NCBI GenBank assembly: GCA_002163135.1
Contig: MAAN01000038.1
Location: 1 to 60,945 of the forward strand
DNA: 60,945 nucleotides
Direction: 5' to 3'
Source: Alphaproteobacteria bacterium 46_93_T64
GTDB taxonomy: Bacteria; Pseudomonadota; Alphaproteobacteria; Sneathiellales; Sneathiellaceae
The first letter of the stretch is position 1. Each line of letters starts with the position of its first letter. Of the stretch, positions 19,221 to 28,434 are shown piece after piece. A program made the position numbers and the translations under genes. Below the pieces are notes generated by a model. It did no database searches, had not been told where the DNA came from, and saw nothing but the letters and a program-made list of their open reading frames with translations.

Positions 19221-21473
19221 ATGAAAATCGAACGAAAACTTACAGTTTCGCTTCTATTGGGGGCTGTCCTTATGGGACCGATGTTTGGCGTGACTAATAT
19301 CGCCCCCGCACATTCAATGACATTGGATGTCATTGAAGACGATGATATTGATAGACACGCGAGTATTCCAACCCCCACTATTCGCAAACAGGTTCCCCTG
19401 CCACGAATTCGTGCATTACGGCAGGTAAACCAAACTCCAAAAGCCGCCACGAAGAGCGAAGTGTCACACAATATTGTAGTTGCGATGACGACATCTTCAG
19501 TAAATATTCCTCGCCCTATTCGCCGCCCTGCGGGAATAATGTTACCGCCTCCGCCCTATTCAACAGGGCTCATTTCAAAGAATGACCGCGTTCATTATTT
19601 GCGTGCCTTTAAAGAGGTTAAGAAGCGAAACTGGCGCAGGGCTTTGGCTTACGCGAAAAAAGCAACCTATAGCTTGCCGGAAAAGTACATCAGATGGTCC
19701 TGGCTTCGCCGCTATAAAGGGGGTGCGAGTTTTGAAGAGATAACCTCTTTTGTCATTGATAATCCCGACTGGCCTTACCGCGCGACATTAATGCGACGCG
19801 CTGAAGAAGCGCTGATCAACCCTATCTCCAAAGATCTGACCCTAGCTTGGTTTGCAGATCGCACGCCACTGACCGGCATGGGAATGATGCGATATGGCGA
19901 GGCATTGCTTGAAAACGGTGAAACTTCCAAAGGTCAGGAGTGGATCAAGACGGCTTGGGCCGAAGGCAATTTCAGCAAAGGGCTGGAGAAAAAATTCCTA
20001 AAACGTCATAAAAAACTTCTAATCCGGGAAGACCATGAATTGCGGTTGGATCGTCTGCTTTGGGATCGCCGCACCGTAGATGCTATACGGTTGCTGGAAC
20101 GTGTCTCTACCGAAAAGAAACGTCTTGCTATTGCCCGCATTCGCTTGATGAGAATGAAAGGGAATGTGGATGCGGCTATAAGACAAGTTCCAAAAGCTGC
20201 ACATTCAGATCCCGGATTTATGTTTGATCGCATAAAATGGCGTCGCCGCAAAGGCATGCATGAAGAAGCAAGGGATTTGCTACTTAAAGTCGGTAATTCA
20301 ACACCCTACCCCGAAATCTGGTGGCGGGAGAGGGAAATACAAGCACGCAAACTATTAAGGCTCGGCCACATATCGCAAGCCTATCGCCTTTCCGCCAAGC
20401 ATGGCATGACGAGCGGCGGAAAATTTGCATCTGCTGAATGGTTGTCAGGCTGGATTTCATTGCGATTTTTGCATGATTATGAAGTCGCACTAACCCATTT
20501 TACGCGTCTTTATGACAACGTAACCTATCCCATCAGCCGGGCTCGCGGAGCCTATTGGGTTGGTCGAACCTATGCTGCTATGAAAGACAAAAACTCTGCC
20601 GCCTATTGGTATGAAGAAGCTTCAAAATACGGTTCGACTTTCTACGGGCAAGTTGCGATGAGTGAACTTGATCTGAAACAGGCTCCGGATCTTAAAAGAA
20701 ATTCTAGTACAGGTATGGCGGCGAAATTGAGGCTGGATAACCATGAGCAAGTAATGGTTATTCGGCATCTGGCTGAGCTCGGGCAAGAAAAATGGGCGCG
20801 TCCTTTCCTGCTTAAACTTACTGAAGATGCAGCAAAAAAAGATGATTACGTATATCTGGGTCAGTTGGCGAGAGATATTGGCAGACCTGATTATTCCGTG
20901 GCCGTTGCTAAACGCGCGTCCCAACTTGGCACAGAACTACCAGATACTAGCTGGCCTACGCATTCTTTCTCCCCTGCAAACCCTGCGATTGAAAAAGCAC
21001 TCATTATGGCGATAACCCGTCAGGAAAGTGCATTTGCCACAGATGCAATTTCACCAGCTGGCGCTCGCGGGCTTATGCAACTTATGCCGCGAACAGCAAG
21101 GGCTGTCTCCAAAAGGCTAAAACTGCCCTACTCCAAATCCAATTTAATACGGGATCCAGAATATAACACGCTCCTTGGAAGTACTTATCTTGGCGGCCTC
21201 ATTGACAGGCACGACGGCTCATACATTCTCGCGATTGCGTCCTATAACGCGGGGAGCTCACGGGTCAGAAGCTGGATAAAGGACTGGGGAGATCCACGCC
21301 GCGGGGACATTAATACGCTGGATTGGATCGAACTTATTCCGTTCAGCGAAACGCGGAATTACGTACAAAGGGTCATGGAAAACCTGCAAGTATATCGACA
21401 ACTTGTGGGCGATGGCCAATATCGCGTTGTGCAAATCGGTACTGATCTGGCGAGAGGAAATTCCGCCAACTGA
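19221..21473 (+). CDS. soluble lytic murein transglycosylase
   Basis: Periplasmic enzyme that cleaves peptidoglycan with formation of anhydromuramic acid. About 750 residues: an N-terminal signal peptide (basic start, hydrophobic core to about residue 30), a proline/arginine-rich linker, a long alpha-helical superhelix of TPR-like repeats, and a C-terminal SLT domain with the catalytic glutamate in RQESAF (about Glu602), then GARGLMQLMP and SYNAGSSRV. I start at ATG 19221; a TTG one codon earlier is also possible, with AAGGAAG upstream. Confidence 0.94.
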   Translation: MKIERKLTVSLLLGAVLMGPMFGVTNIAPAHSMTLDVIEDDDIDRHASIPTPTIRKQVPLPRIRALRQVNQTPKAATKSEVSHNIVVAMTTSSVNIPRPIRRPAGIMLPPPPYSTGLISKNDRVHYLRAFKEVKKRNWRRALAYAKKATYSLPEKYIRWSWLRRYKGGASFEEITSFVIDNPDWPYRATLMRRAEEALINPISKDLTLAWFADRTPLTGMGMMRYGEALLENGETSKGQEWIKTAWAEGNFSKGLEKKFLKRHKKLLIREDHELRLDRLLWDRRTVDAIRLLERVSTEKKRLAIARIRLMRMKGNVDAAIRQVPKAAHSDPGFMFDRIKWRRRKGMHEEARDLLLKVGNSTPYPEIWWREREIQARKLLRLGHISQAYRLSAKHGMTSGGKFASAEWLSGWISLRFLHDYEVALTHFTRLYDNVTYPISRARGAYWVGRTYAAMKDKNSAAYWYEEASKYGSTFYGQVAMSELDLKQAPDLKRNSSTGMAAKLRLDNHEQVMVIRHLAELGQEKWARPFLLKLTEDAAKKDDYVYLGQLARDIGRPDYSVAVAKRASQLGTELPDTSWPTHSFSPANPAIEKALIMAITRQESAFATDAISPAGARGLMQLMPRTARAVSKRLKLPYSKSNLIRDPEYNTLLGSTYLGGLIDRHDGSYILAIASYNAGSSRVRSWIKDWGDPRRGDINTLDWIELIPFSETRNYVQRVMENLQVYRQLVGDGQYRVVQIGTDLARGNSAN

Positions 21474-21557
21474 AATTTTTCTTTCTTTTCCTTGATATAT
21501 ATTTGAGAGTGTTCAAGATCTCAAACGCGGGCGCACAACCGTTGAAAGTGACGAACA

Positions 21558-22244
21558 ATGACAACCAAGCCATTTACAAACATCAAAGCTTGCGTTTTTG
21601 ACGCATATGGTACCCTTTTTGACGTGGATGCCGCCGCTCGTCAGGAGCAAGCGTCACTGGGAGACAACTGGAAAGCAATTTCAGATGTTTGGCGGCTTAA
21701 GCAACTGCAATATACTTGGCTTCGCAGCCTTCAGGGGAATTACATCAGCTTCTGGAATGTAACAGAAGATGCACTGGATTTTGCTCTTGAAACTGCCAAT
21801 ATGAATGATGCTGCACTAAAAAAACGACTTATGGATCTATACTTGAAACTAAGTGCCTATGATGAAGTCCCAGAGACACTCCGTAGATTGAAAGCCGCTG
21901 GTATCAAATGTGCCATCCTATCCAATGGGTCACCAGAAATGCTTGATGCTGCAGTCAATAATGCAGGTATTTCAGATTTGCTTGATGGTATTTATTCAGT
22001 AGCGGATGTGGGCATTTATAAACCGCATCCATCAGTTTACGAGCTTGCGGTAAACGGCCTTGAAACGAGTGCAGCGCATATCTCTTTTCAATCGTCCAAC
22101 GGCTGGGATGCATATTCTGCAAAAGATTTTGGCTTTAACACAATTTGGTGCAACCGGTTTTCACAAGCAGAAGAGCGTTTGCCGGCGACACCTGATTTTC
22201 AAATTACCAATCTTACACAAATGCTGCAACTAGTTGGCATTTAA
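21558..22244 (+). CDS. haloacid dehalogenase type II (HAD family)
   Basis: A 228-residue HAD-superfamily hydrolase of the L-2-haloacid dehalogenase type. Motif I is VFDAYGTLFDV with the nucleophilic aspartate; the cap contains WRLKQLQYTWLRSL, typical of type II dehalogenases; motif II is ILSNGSPEML; the motif III lysine is in YKPHPSVYEL; and the SSNGWDAYSAKDFG segment is the dehalogenase form of motif IV. Natural substrate could be a haloacid or another small 2-substituted acid. It leads a three-gene unit with the hydrolase and dehydratase behind it. Confidence 0.9.
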   Translation: MTTKPFTNIKACVFDAYGTLFDVDAAARQEQASLGDNWKAISDVWRLKQLQYTWLRSLQGNYISFWNVTEDALDFALETANMNDAALKKRLMDLYLKLSAYDEVPETLRRLKAAGIKCAILSNGSPEMLDAAVNNAGISDLLDGIYSVADVGIYKPHPSVYELAVNGLETSAAHISFQSSNGWDAYSAKDFGFNTIWCNRFSQAEERLPATPDFQITNLTQMLQLVGI

Positions 22245-22258
22245 ACTCTCTGGATCAG

Positions 22259-23116
22259 ATGCCTTATACAGAAAACTATTACAAATCCAATGACGGCCTT
22301 AACTTATACTATCGAAAGTATGATGGGGATAAGGCAAGAATGCCGCTTGTTTGTTTGTCTGGATTAACCAGAAATTCTGGTGATTTTTCTGATTTTTCTG
22401 ACCACTTTTCAGGTGAACGTGTCATTTACACACTTGATTATAGAGGGCGTGGAAAATCAGACTACGATCCGGATTTTGAAAACTATAATCCTCAAACATA
22501 TCTCGGTGATATCATGAGCTTTTTGCATGCTGAAGGCATCGAGAAAGCGGTTTTTGTAGGAACATCACTTGGCGGATTATTAACAATGGGGCTTGCGGGC
22601 CTCGTCCCGCAATATGTGGCGGGCGCTGTTATCAATGATGTCGGCCCAGAAGTAGATAGCAGCGGCGGTGAACGGATTGCAGGATATGTTGGCAAGGACG
22701 TTCGTTTTCCATCGATAGAGGCCGCTACTGCTGCTCAAAAAACTCAATACCAGAGCGCGTACCCTGACCTAGACGATGAAGGATGGCGAAAAACGACCGA
22801 GGTCGGCCTCATTTGGGATGGAAAGGCTGAAAATTTTCGGCCAAATTACGATCTTGGACTGGGTGAAGCGTTGCAAGCGCAGATTTCTGGCGATGATCCT
22901 ATTGATTTGTGGCCCTTTTTTGAGGCTATGAAATCAGTTCCGGTTCTCGCTATCAGAGGTGCCCTTTCCGACGTCCTCAGCGCTGAAGTCTTCCAGAAAA
23001 TGCAGGATTTGAACCCGCATATGACGTCCGTCACCCTCGAAAATCGAGGTCATACGCCTCTACTCAATGAACCTATTGCCTTAAATCACTTAACACGGTT
23101 TTTAAAAAATGTCTGA
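22259..23116 (+). CDS. alpha/beta hydrolase
   Basis: A 285-residue alpha/beta-hydrolase-fold protein. The nucleophile elbow is GTSLGG (VFVGTSLGGLLTMG), the oxyanion region LSGLTRNSGDF follows the first strands, and the catalytic histidine lies in NRGHTPLL near the C-terminus. Family members hydrolyse esters, lactones or similar bonds; the substrate cannot be named. It begins 14 bases after the dehalogenase and overlaps the next gene by 8 bases. Confidence 0.9.
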   Translation: MPYTENYYKSNDGLNLYYRKYDGDKARMPLVCLSGLTRNSGDFSDFSDHFSGERVIYTLDYRGRGKSDYDPDFENYNPQTYLGDIMSFLHAEGIEKAVFVGTSLGGLLTMGLAGLVPQYVAGAVINDVGPEVDSSGGERIAGYVGKDVRFPSIEAATAAQKTQYQSAYPDLDDEGWRKTTEVGLIWDGKAENFRPNYDLGLGEALQAQISGDDPIDLWPFFEAMKSVPVLAIRGALSDVLSAEVFQKMQDLNPHMTSVTLENRGHTPLLNEPIALNHLTRFLKNV

Positions 23117-24095
23117 AAACACACCAACATTCGGTTCCGTCTGTAGTGCCGCTGAAACCCTAAAGGGACATGCAATACGTACGCCTCTTCTGGAATCCCC
23201 TGCACTGAACGAAATTCTTGGCTGTCGGCTCTTTCTAAAGTGCGAAATGCTGCAAAAAACAGGCTCTTTCAAATTTCGAGGCGCTTATAACGCTATTTCC
23301 AAGCTAACCAGCCCCCAAAAAGAAAAAGGGGTTTTCGCTTACTCCAGTGGCAACCACGCCCAAGGGATTGCACTTGCAGCGAAAATGATGGGGGTCAAGG
23401 CAACAATTCTTATGCCTGAAGACACTCCGGAAATTAAAGTTGCAAATACCAAAGGGTATGGTGCAACGGTCTTGAGTTATGACCGCTACAAGGGATCTCG
23501 CGAAGAAATCGGAGACAGAATAACTGCGGAACAACAACTCACGCTGATCAAACCCTATGACAATGTAGATGTCATATCAGGTCAGGGCACAGTTGGACTT
23601 GAGATCATTGCACAATTGGCAGAACTTCATCTGAAAGCCGACTGCATTGCGGCCCCATGCGGCGGTGGCGGCTTGCTAAGCGGTATTTCATTGGCAGTGG
23701 CGACAGATTGCCCAACCACACAATTATTTGCTGCTGAGCCTGAAAACTTTGATGATGCAACCCGCTCACTAGCCGCGGGAGAACGTGTTGCAAATACTGG
23801 TAACCATAAAAGTATTTGCGATGCGATCATGACTCCGACGCCTGGAGAAATTACTTTTCCAATACTTAAAGAAAAACGCGCAACTGGATTGGTCGTTTCT
23901 GAAAAAGAAGTCACCGAAGCAATTCGAACTGCATTTAACTATTTTAAAGTTGTAATTGAACCAGGCGGGGCTGTTGCACTGGCTGCATACCTAAGCGGTA
24001 AAACAGATATTAAAGACAAAATTGTTGTTGCCGTGGCTTCTGGGGGAAATATTGATCCAACCCTATTTTCAAAATTGTTAATCCCAAGCGAGTAA
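23109..24095 (+). CDS. threonine/serine dehydratase (PLP fold type II)
   Basis: A 328-residue pyridoxal-phosphate enzyme of the threonine ammonia-lyase/serine racemase group. The PLP lysine is in TGSFKFRGA, followed by SSGNHAQGIALAAK, and the phosphate loop PCGGGGLLSG. There is no C-terminal ACT regulatory domain, so it resembles the short catabolic or biodegradative form rather than full-length IlvA. It overlaps the hydrolase gene by 8 bases and is followed by a strong terminator. Confidence 0.9.
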   Translation: MSENTPTFGSVCSAAETLKGHAIRTPLLESPALNEILGCRLFLKCEMLQKTGSFKFRGAYNAISKLTSPQKEKGVFAYSSGNHAQGIALAAKMMGVKATILMPEDTPEIKVANTKGYGATVLSYDRYKGSREEIGDRITAEQQLTLIKPYDNVDVISGQGTVGLEIIAQLAELHLKADCIAAPCGGGGLLSGISLAVATDCPTTQLFAAEPENFDDATRSLAAGERVANTGNHKSICDAIMTPTPGEITFPILKEKRATGLVVSEKEVTEAIRTAFNYFKVVIEPGGAVALAAYLSGKTDIKDKIVVAVASGGNIDPTLFSKLLIPSE

Positions 24096-24126
24096 CACTA
24101 GTCATACTTAACTAATAATTATCCAA

Positions 24127-24157
24127 GAGAGGCACTTGAATGTTGCCTCTCTTTTTT
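24127..24157 (+). terminator. rho-independent terminator
   Basis: Perfect 8-bp stem GAGAGGCA / TGCCTCTC (24127-24134 with 24144-24151), 9-base loop, then six T. It closes the pepN-to-dehydratase stretch and insulates the peptide operon downstream. Confidence 0.92.
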
Positions 24158-24717
24158 ACGGCTCCCTACCTTTATCGAATAAACAGAATTGTAAATATGC
24201 GCGGAAAACGTGCTGTTACATGTAAGAAACAATTGTATCCAACCGATAAAATTTACAATAAAAATTGATATTGACCCTGTTTCGATTTCATTGAAAATTT
24301 TTGCTTATAAATCAAATAATTACGAAAGAAAGAAATCCATTTTCAGATATAGCTCAGTTATAAATGAAAATATCTTTTCTGTATTAGCAGTCCCCTCACA
24401 TTTCAAAACATAGTCTTTTTGAATCAAACATAAATTTTATTATTTGTTATATTTCAAATAAGTACGCCATTTTCCTAAAAATTAATTCAGAGAACCGCTC
24501 ACTACATTTTTATATGATGTGTCAAGAAATGACAACAAATGCGATCTCCTTTACAGCCTTGCTTCAATTAAATAGCGTTTATTTCACAGCTGGTGCAGGT
24601 CCTCCAAATTCGAGAACATACAGCGGCTTTTGACCAAGTGAATGTAACCATTTTTCGTACAACATGACGAATATGTACATCTAATCATTCGAAAATAATT
24701 TTTGAGGAATAACGATA
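24158..24717. other. long AT-rich leader upstream of the repeat-peptide operon
   Basis: About 560 bases with no convincing gene. The last 60 bases hold an inverted repeat GTACA (24657-24661) / TGTAC (24674-24678) and the GAGGAA ribosome site at 24704-24709. Such a long leader ahead of a small two-gene unit suggests regulated transcription, but I cannot pick a definite promoter. A 67-codon frame at 24210-24413 looks accidental. Confidence 0.5.
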
Positions 24718-24885
24718 ATGAAAAATATTTCAGTAAAATCCCAAACACCAGCTTCAACTAAAGATAGCTCTAAAGTTCGCCTTGGGAATATGAGTCCCGC
24801 TTTCCGTGTGAAAGAAACACCCACGGCGGCCGTTGATAAGCAAGCGGTGCGTCTGGGAAATATGAGACCTGCATTTCGTGTTTAA
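24718..24885 (+). CDS. 55-residue tandem-repeat peptide, candidate RiPP-like precursor
   Basis: Small gene with a good GAGGAA site 8 bases before the ATG. The product has a 19-residue hydrophilic leader-like start, then the 12-residue motif VRLGNMSPAFRV (residues 20-31), a 12-residue spacer, and VRLGNMRPAFRV (44-55) ending exactly at the C-terminus. The two DNA copies differ at eight codons by synonymous changes and at one by an amino-acid change (Ser to Arg), which points to selection on the peptide. It has no cysteines and no hydrophobic signal. The next gene follows after 18 bases with its own ribosome site, so the two form an operon. Function is inference: a substrate peptide with duplicated cores, processed or modified by the neighbour or by enzymes encoded elsewhere. 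Confidence 0.8.
   Translation: MKNISVKSQTPASTKDSSKVRLGNMSPAFRVKETPTAAVDKQAVRLGNMRPAFRV
24775..24810 (+). repeat. first copy of the 12-codon peptide motif
   Basis: Encodes VRLGNMSPAFRV. It pairs with the copy at 24847-24882; the repeat period is 24 codons. Confidence 0.9.
24847..24882 (+). repeat. second copy of the 12-codon peptide motif
   Basis: Encodes VRLGNMRPAFRV immediately before the stop codon. Eleven of twelve residues match the first copy although nine of twelve codons differ. Confidence 0.9.
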
Positions 24886-24903
24886 TAAATAAGGAATGTA
24901 ACA

Positions 24904-25695
24904 ATGGGTGTTCAAGCCACCGCTCCCGAACTAGATGTGCAAAGAAAAGTAGCGACGTCTTCAATTATCAAATTTTATAGGCTGATTTCTGACTGTCCTG
25001 TGCCTCAACGTGCTGATCGATCGGCCGGTGGCTTGATACCAACAAGGGCATTTCGCTTTTGTGAACCAATGACGACGGCATCTGCATTTGGATGGTATAT
25101 ATTCCCCCCGATGGATTTCAGTATCCTATGGGACGGTAATGATATGTACTGGCGATATGGAGATGTTGAAAGCTGGTATCCATTACAAGCAGCACAGTAT
25201 CCAGACTTCTCCACCCAATTCGATAATAAATGCCCTGAAAATATCAAAGGTTTTTCACCGCCATTCATTTCTTCAGCGCCAGAATCTGGTGTTCTAAAAA
25301 TTTGGAGCGGATTAGTCGCCAAAACAGCGACTGATTGGAGCCTACTTGTCAGAAAACCTGCAAACCTTCCAGGAAGCCAGCTATTCGAGCATTTTGAAGG
25401 CATCGTTGAAACAGACCATTGGTTCGGTCCTCTTTTCACAAACCTTCGTATTACGAAAACCGATATCCCCGTTCTGTTCAAGCGTGAGATGCCACTCATG
25501 CAAATCCAGCCTCTCCATCGTTCCACTTATGCTGAATCCAGTTTAAAAAAATTCGATTTTGTGGAAGATATGAACGACTTTACAATGGACGACTGGAATG
25601 ACTTTCATAAAACTGTGATTGAACCTGGTAGTGCGAATACGAGGGAAAGAGGTTTATATGCCAAACAGTCTAGAAAACTGCGCAAGCATCAGTAA
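24904..25695 (+). CDS. DUF6065-like protein, partner of the repeat peptide
   Basis: A 263-residue, probably cytosolic protein. By recall its N-terminal half (FYRLISDCP, QRADRSAGGLIPTRAFRFCEP, ASAFGWYIFPPMDFSILWDG) matches the DUF6065 family, whose function is not known to me. The sequence is unusually rich in aromatic residues, with many Trp, Tyr and Phe in residues 60-100, has an acidic C-terminal part and a basic tail (KQSRKLRKHQ). No standard catalytic motif (kinase, radical SAM, YcaO, MNIO) is visible. AAGGA lies 8 bases before the ATG, 18 bases after the peptide gene. Inferred role: binding or modification of the peptide. A terminator follows. Confidence 0.72.
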   Translation: MGVQATAPELDVQRKVATSSIIKFYRLISDCPVPQRADRSAGGLIPTRAFRFCEPMTTASAFGWYIFPPMDFSILWDGNDMYWRYGDVESWYPLQAAQYPDFSTQFDNKCPENIKGFSPPFISSAPESGVLKIWSGLVAKTATDWSLLVRKPANLPGSQLFEHFEGIVETDHWFGPLFTNLRITKTDIPVLFKREMPLMQIQPLHRSTYAESSLKKFDFVEDMNDFTMDDWNDFHKTVIEPGSANTRERGLYAKQSRKLRKHQ

Positions 25696-25712
25696 AACTT
25701 GCAAAACATAAG

Positions 25713-25743
25713 AAAAAGTCTCGTTTGTTATAACGAGGCTTTC
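25713..25743. terminator. shared convergent terminator
   Basis: Stem GTCTCGTT / AACGAGGC (25718-25725 with 25732-25739, one wobble pair). On the minus strand it is followed by TTTTTC, on the plus strand by TTTC, so it can serve both the DUF6065-like gene and the chemoreceptor gene. Confidence 0.75.
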
Positions 25744-25769
25744 CCATTGAATTGATTGGTGAAGTAACT

Positions 25770-27437
25770 TTATCCAGCCCGTACATTCTCAACAAAATCA
25801 GAGACTTGATGTCTCAAATTTTCAGCCTGTTGTGAGAGCTCTCTTGACGCGGAAAGTACATCTTGAGATGCTTGATCTGACTCGTTCGCTGCTTCATTTA
25901 CTGCCATGATGGATGAAGAAACCTCTTGCGTACCAGCCGCTGCTTTTTGAACGCTGCTTGATATCTCCTGCGTCGCAGCTCCTTGCTCTTCCACTGCCGA
26001 TGCAATGGCCGCAGCAATCTCGTCAACCTTTTGAATTGTTCCCGCGATACCTTGGATCGCACTAACAGCCTCTGCTGTCGATGATTGAACTTTTGAAATC
26101 TGATCCGAAATTTGCTCGGTCGCCTTACCAGTTTGCGAAGCCAAATTCTTAACTTCAGAGGCCACAACGGCAAATCCTTTACCGGCATCTCCTGCACGTG
26201 CAGCTTCAATCGTTGCGTTGAGCGCCAGAAGATTTGTTTGTTCTGCAATACCCTGAATCAAAAGAACCACTTCACCAATATTCTGTGCGCCCTCATCCAA
26301 ACCCTGAATAAGAACGTTGGCTTTGTTGGCTTCATCAACTGCCTGATTTGTTACATTCGAAGATTGTGCCACTTGTGCGCTGATCTCACGAATTGAGGCA
26401 GAGAGTTCCTCGGCTGCGGAGGCAACCGATTGCACGTTTTCAGTTGCATTGTTCGAAGCTGCAGATACCGAATTTGCTTGTGTTGTCGTATGTTGAGAAA
26501 TATTCGTCATATTTTGTGCTGTAGCTTGCATTTCAGTTGCTGCAGACGCAACGCCATCTACGACAGATCCAACCGATGTTTCAAAGGTTCCGACCATTGA
26601 AATTAGTGCTTCCTGTTTCTCCACTTCGGCTTGTTTTTTAGCAACTTCTTCTGCTTGTATCTGTTCCTCTCGCTGTTTATCAGATTCTACCCTATCCTTT
26701 TCCGTCTGAAGTCGCGCCTCTTCCTGTTCAACTTCAAGCTGGCGCTTTTGGATAGCAGAGTCTTTAAACACCTGTATCGCGTTTGCCATATTTCCGATTT
26801 CGTCTTCCCGATCCAGCTCAGAAATTTCTATATCCAGGTTACCTGAAACCAAATCCGCCATTTCTTCAGTCATTCGACCAAGCGGAACAGTCAACTTCCT
26901 AAAGGAGACAACGACTACGCCGGAAATTACCGCAAGTATTATCAACGCGGAAATTAGAGCCGCAATAATCAATCCTGTTCTTTGACTGGCTATTGTCTTG
27001 TGCGAAAGTTGCAGGCTAAGTGTCCCGATGACCTCTTTATTGTCATCCTCTATTTGAACAATTTCGCCGACGCTCTGTGTTACTGTTTCTGCATCAGCTG
27101 CCTCGCCATGAGAAAATAACTGCTTTCCATCAGGATCCAAGACCTCAACAAACAGAAAGTCCGGATCCTGAGCCAAGTCTTGCAACAGTTTTTCAGCCGC
27201 CACATTATCCAAATCCCACATGGGATTAACAATGGCATTCGATTGCAAAGCTGTAATTATGTCTGCTCGTGCTTGCAGTTTTGTTTTCTGGGTATTTTGA
27301 TAAGCAACAACACCAATCGTCGCGGCTATTATAAGAACTAATAACGTCAGCCCAATAACAGACGCCAAGACTTTCGCTTGTAACGAAAGTCCCGAGCGAG
27401 GCACGCTGATTTCAGATGCTGTTGTATCATTTTCCAT
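25770..27437 (-). CDS. methyl-accepting chemotaxis protein
   Basis: A 555-residue chemoreceptor that controls the CheA kinase. Seen: first membrane helix at about residues 22-46, a periplasmic sensor domain of about 125 residues ([16 protein letters not shown]), a second helix at about 176-200, a HAMP domain ending near [16 protein letters not shown], a glutamine/glutamate-rich coiled segment, and a cytoplasmic signalling domain with the hairpin-tip region [37 protein letters not shown]. It lacks an obvious C-terminal pentapeptide for CheR. It is followed upstream, in the same direction, by a periplasmic binding protein that may present its ligand. Confidence 0.95.
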   Translation of the reverse strand: MENDTTASEISVPRSGLSLQAKVLASVIGLTLLVLIIAATIGVVAYQNTQKTKLQARADIITALQSNAIVNPMWDLDNVAAEKLLQDLAQDPDFLFVEVLDPDGKQLFSHGEAADAETVTQSVGEIVQIEDDNKEVIGTLSLQLSHKTIASQRTGLIIAALISALIILAVISGVVVVSFRKLTVPLGRMTEEMADLVSGNLDIEISELDREDEIGNMANAIQVFKDSAIQKRQLEVEQEEARLQTEKDRVESDKQREEQIQAEEVAKKQAEVEKQEALISMVGTFETSVGSVVDGVASAATEMQATAQNMTNISQHTTTQANSVSAASNNATENVQSVASAAEELSASIREISAQVAQSSNVTNQAVDEANKANVLIQGLDEGAQNIGEVVLLIQGIAEQTNLLALNATIEAARAGDAGKGFAVVASEVKNLASQTGKATEQISDQISKVQSSTAEAVSAIQGIAGTIQKVDEIAAAIASAVEEQGAATQEISSSVQKAAAGTQEVSSSIMAVNEAANESDQASQDVLSASRELSQQAENLRHQVSDFVENVRAG

Positions 27438-27504
27438 TTTATTAAACCTGTTTCTCTGAACAAATTGTACTTAGAACGCTAATAGACTTATCGATTGGGT
27501 CGAA

Positions 27505-28254
27505 CTAATTCGATATATATTTGGCTATGATCTTGTCATACTCGCCGCTATCACGAAGCTCTTTCAAACCAGCGTTGAAATCATCTCTGATTTTTGCATC
27601 TTTAAACGCAACCGAATAATTTGTTGGCTCAAAAATTTTGTTAAAAATCACTTCTTTTAACTCAATTTGATCTTTAATTTGTTTGTTGTAATATTGAAAA
27701 ATACGAATATCGCCAACAACTGCTTGTGTCCGGCCCGCCATAAGAAGTTTATTTTGTGTCGCCTGATCTGCAACTTCGCGGTATTTTTTGTTACCAGCGG
27801 CCATTTTCGCGAAATCACTTCCCAAAAATATAGATGCTTTGGCAAATGCTACAACTTTATAAGCTGACAAATCTGCTATTGTTGCGATTTTTGGGCCGCC
27901 ATCTTTTAATGTTGTCGCGACGTTTTGATAGGCAATGTGGCTATCTGAATATTCTGCTTTTACACCTGAGGAGGATGTAAGCGTGTTTGCTGCATCAATT
28001 TTCCCATCAGTAAAATCTTTGCCAACTCGTCCAAAAGGTACGAACCGAACAGTGATTGTATGGCCTTTTTTCGCTAGCGCTGCACGTACGATATCTACTT
28101 CAATACCCGAATTGCTTTCTTTAATTCCGTAGGGAGGTAATATCCCTTGTCCAACTTTAATTTCAGCGGCTTGGGCAATCGAGGAAAAGCCAACAAAACA
28201 TGTAATGCCGACAAGAGCTAAATAGTTTGTGGTAGATTTCTGGGGGATTTTCAT
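27505..28254 (-). CDS. periplasmic solute-binding protein (SBP_bac_3 type)
   Basis: A 249-residue exported protein with a signal peptide to about residue 29 (cleavage after AQA) and the bilobal binding-protein pattern: GILPPYGIKESNSGIEVDIVRAALAKKG near the start, VRFVPFGRVGKDFTDGKIDAANTLT, and a C-terminal FNAGLKELRDSGEYDKIIAKY. Members bind amino acids or similar small polar ligands. No ABC permease or ATPase is adjacent; the neighbours are a chemoreceptor and a histidine kinase, so it may serve signalling rather than uptake. Confidence 0.88.
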   Translation of the reverse strand: MKIPQKSTTNYLALVGITCFVGFSSIAQAAEIKVGQGILPPYGIKESNSGIEVDIVRAALAKKGHTITVRFVPFGRVGKDFTDGKIDAANTLTSSSGVKAEYSDSHIAYQNVATTLKDGGPKIATIADLSAYKVVAFAKASIFLGSDFAKMAAGNKKYREVADQATQNKLLMAGRTQAVVGDIRIFQYYNKQIKDQIELKEVIFNKIFEPTNYSVAFKDAKIRDDFNAGLKELRDSGEYDKIIAKYISN

Positions 28255-28434
28255 AATACATGCACTCTTTTAGTTATATATCTAATCTAGAGTTGCCATA
28301 CTATGGTTAATATATTTAATAAATATTAAATATAATTTCGCTTATCTATAATATAACTTCTTAGTTCAACGAGAATTTCTTGATTGTCCGCTAAACGTAT
28401 AGTTTCAGTCCCTCACGATAGTTAGTGCTTTACT

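Noticed and set aside
24210-24413. 67-codon frame in the leader of the peptide operon
   Set aside because: No ribosome site, AT-driven composition and no recognisable features; looks accidental.
24718-24885. Toxin-antitoxin pair for the peptide and DUF6065-like genes
   Set aside because: The peptide is hydrophilic, has a duplicated motif and lacks a DNA-binding or membrane toxin pattern; the partner shows no toxin fold I recognise.
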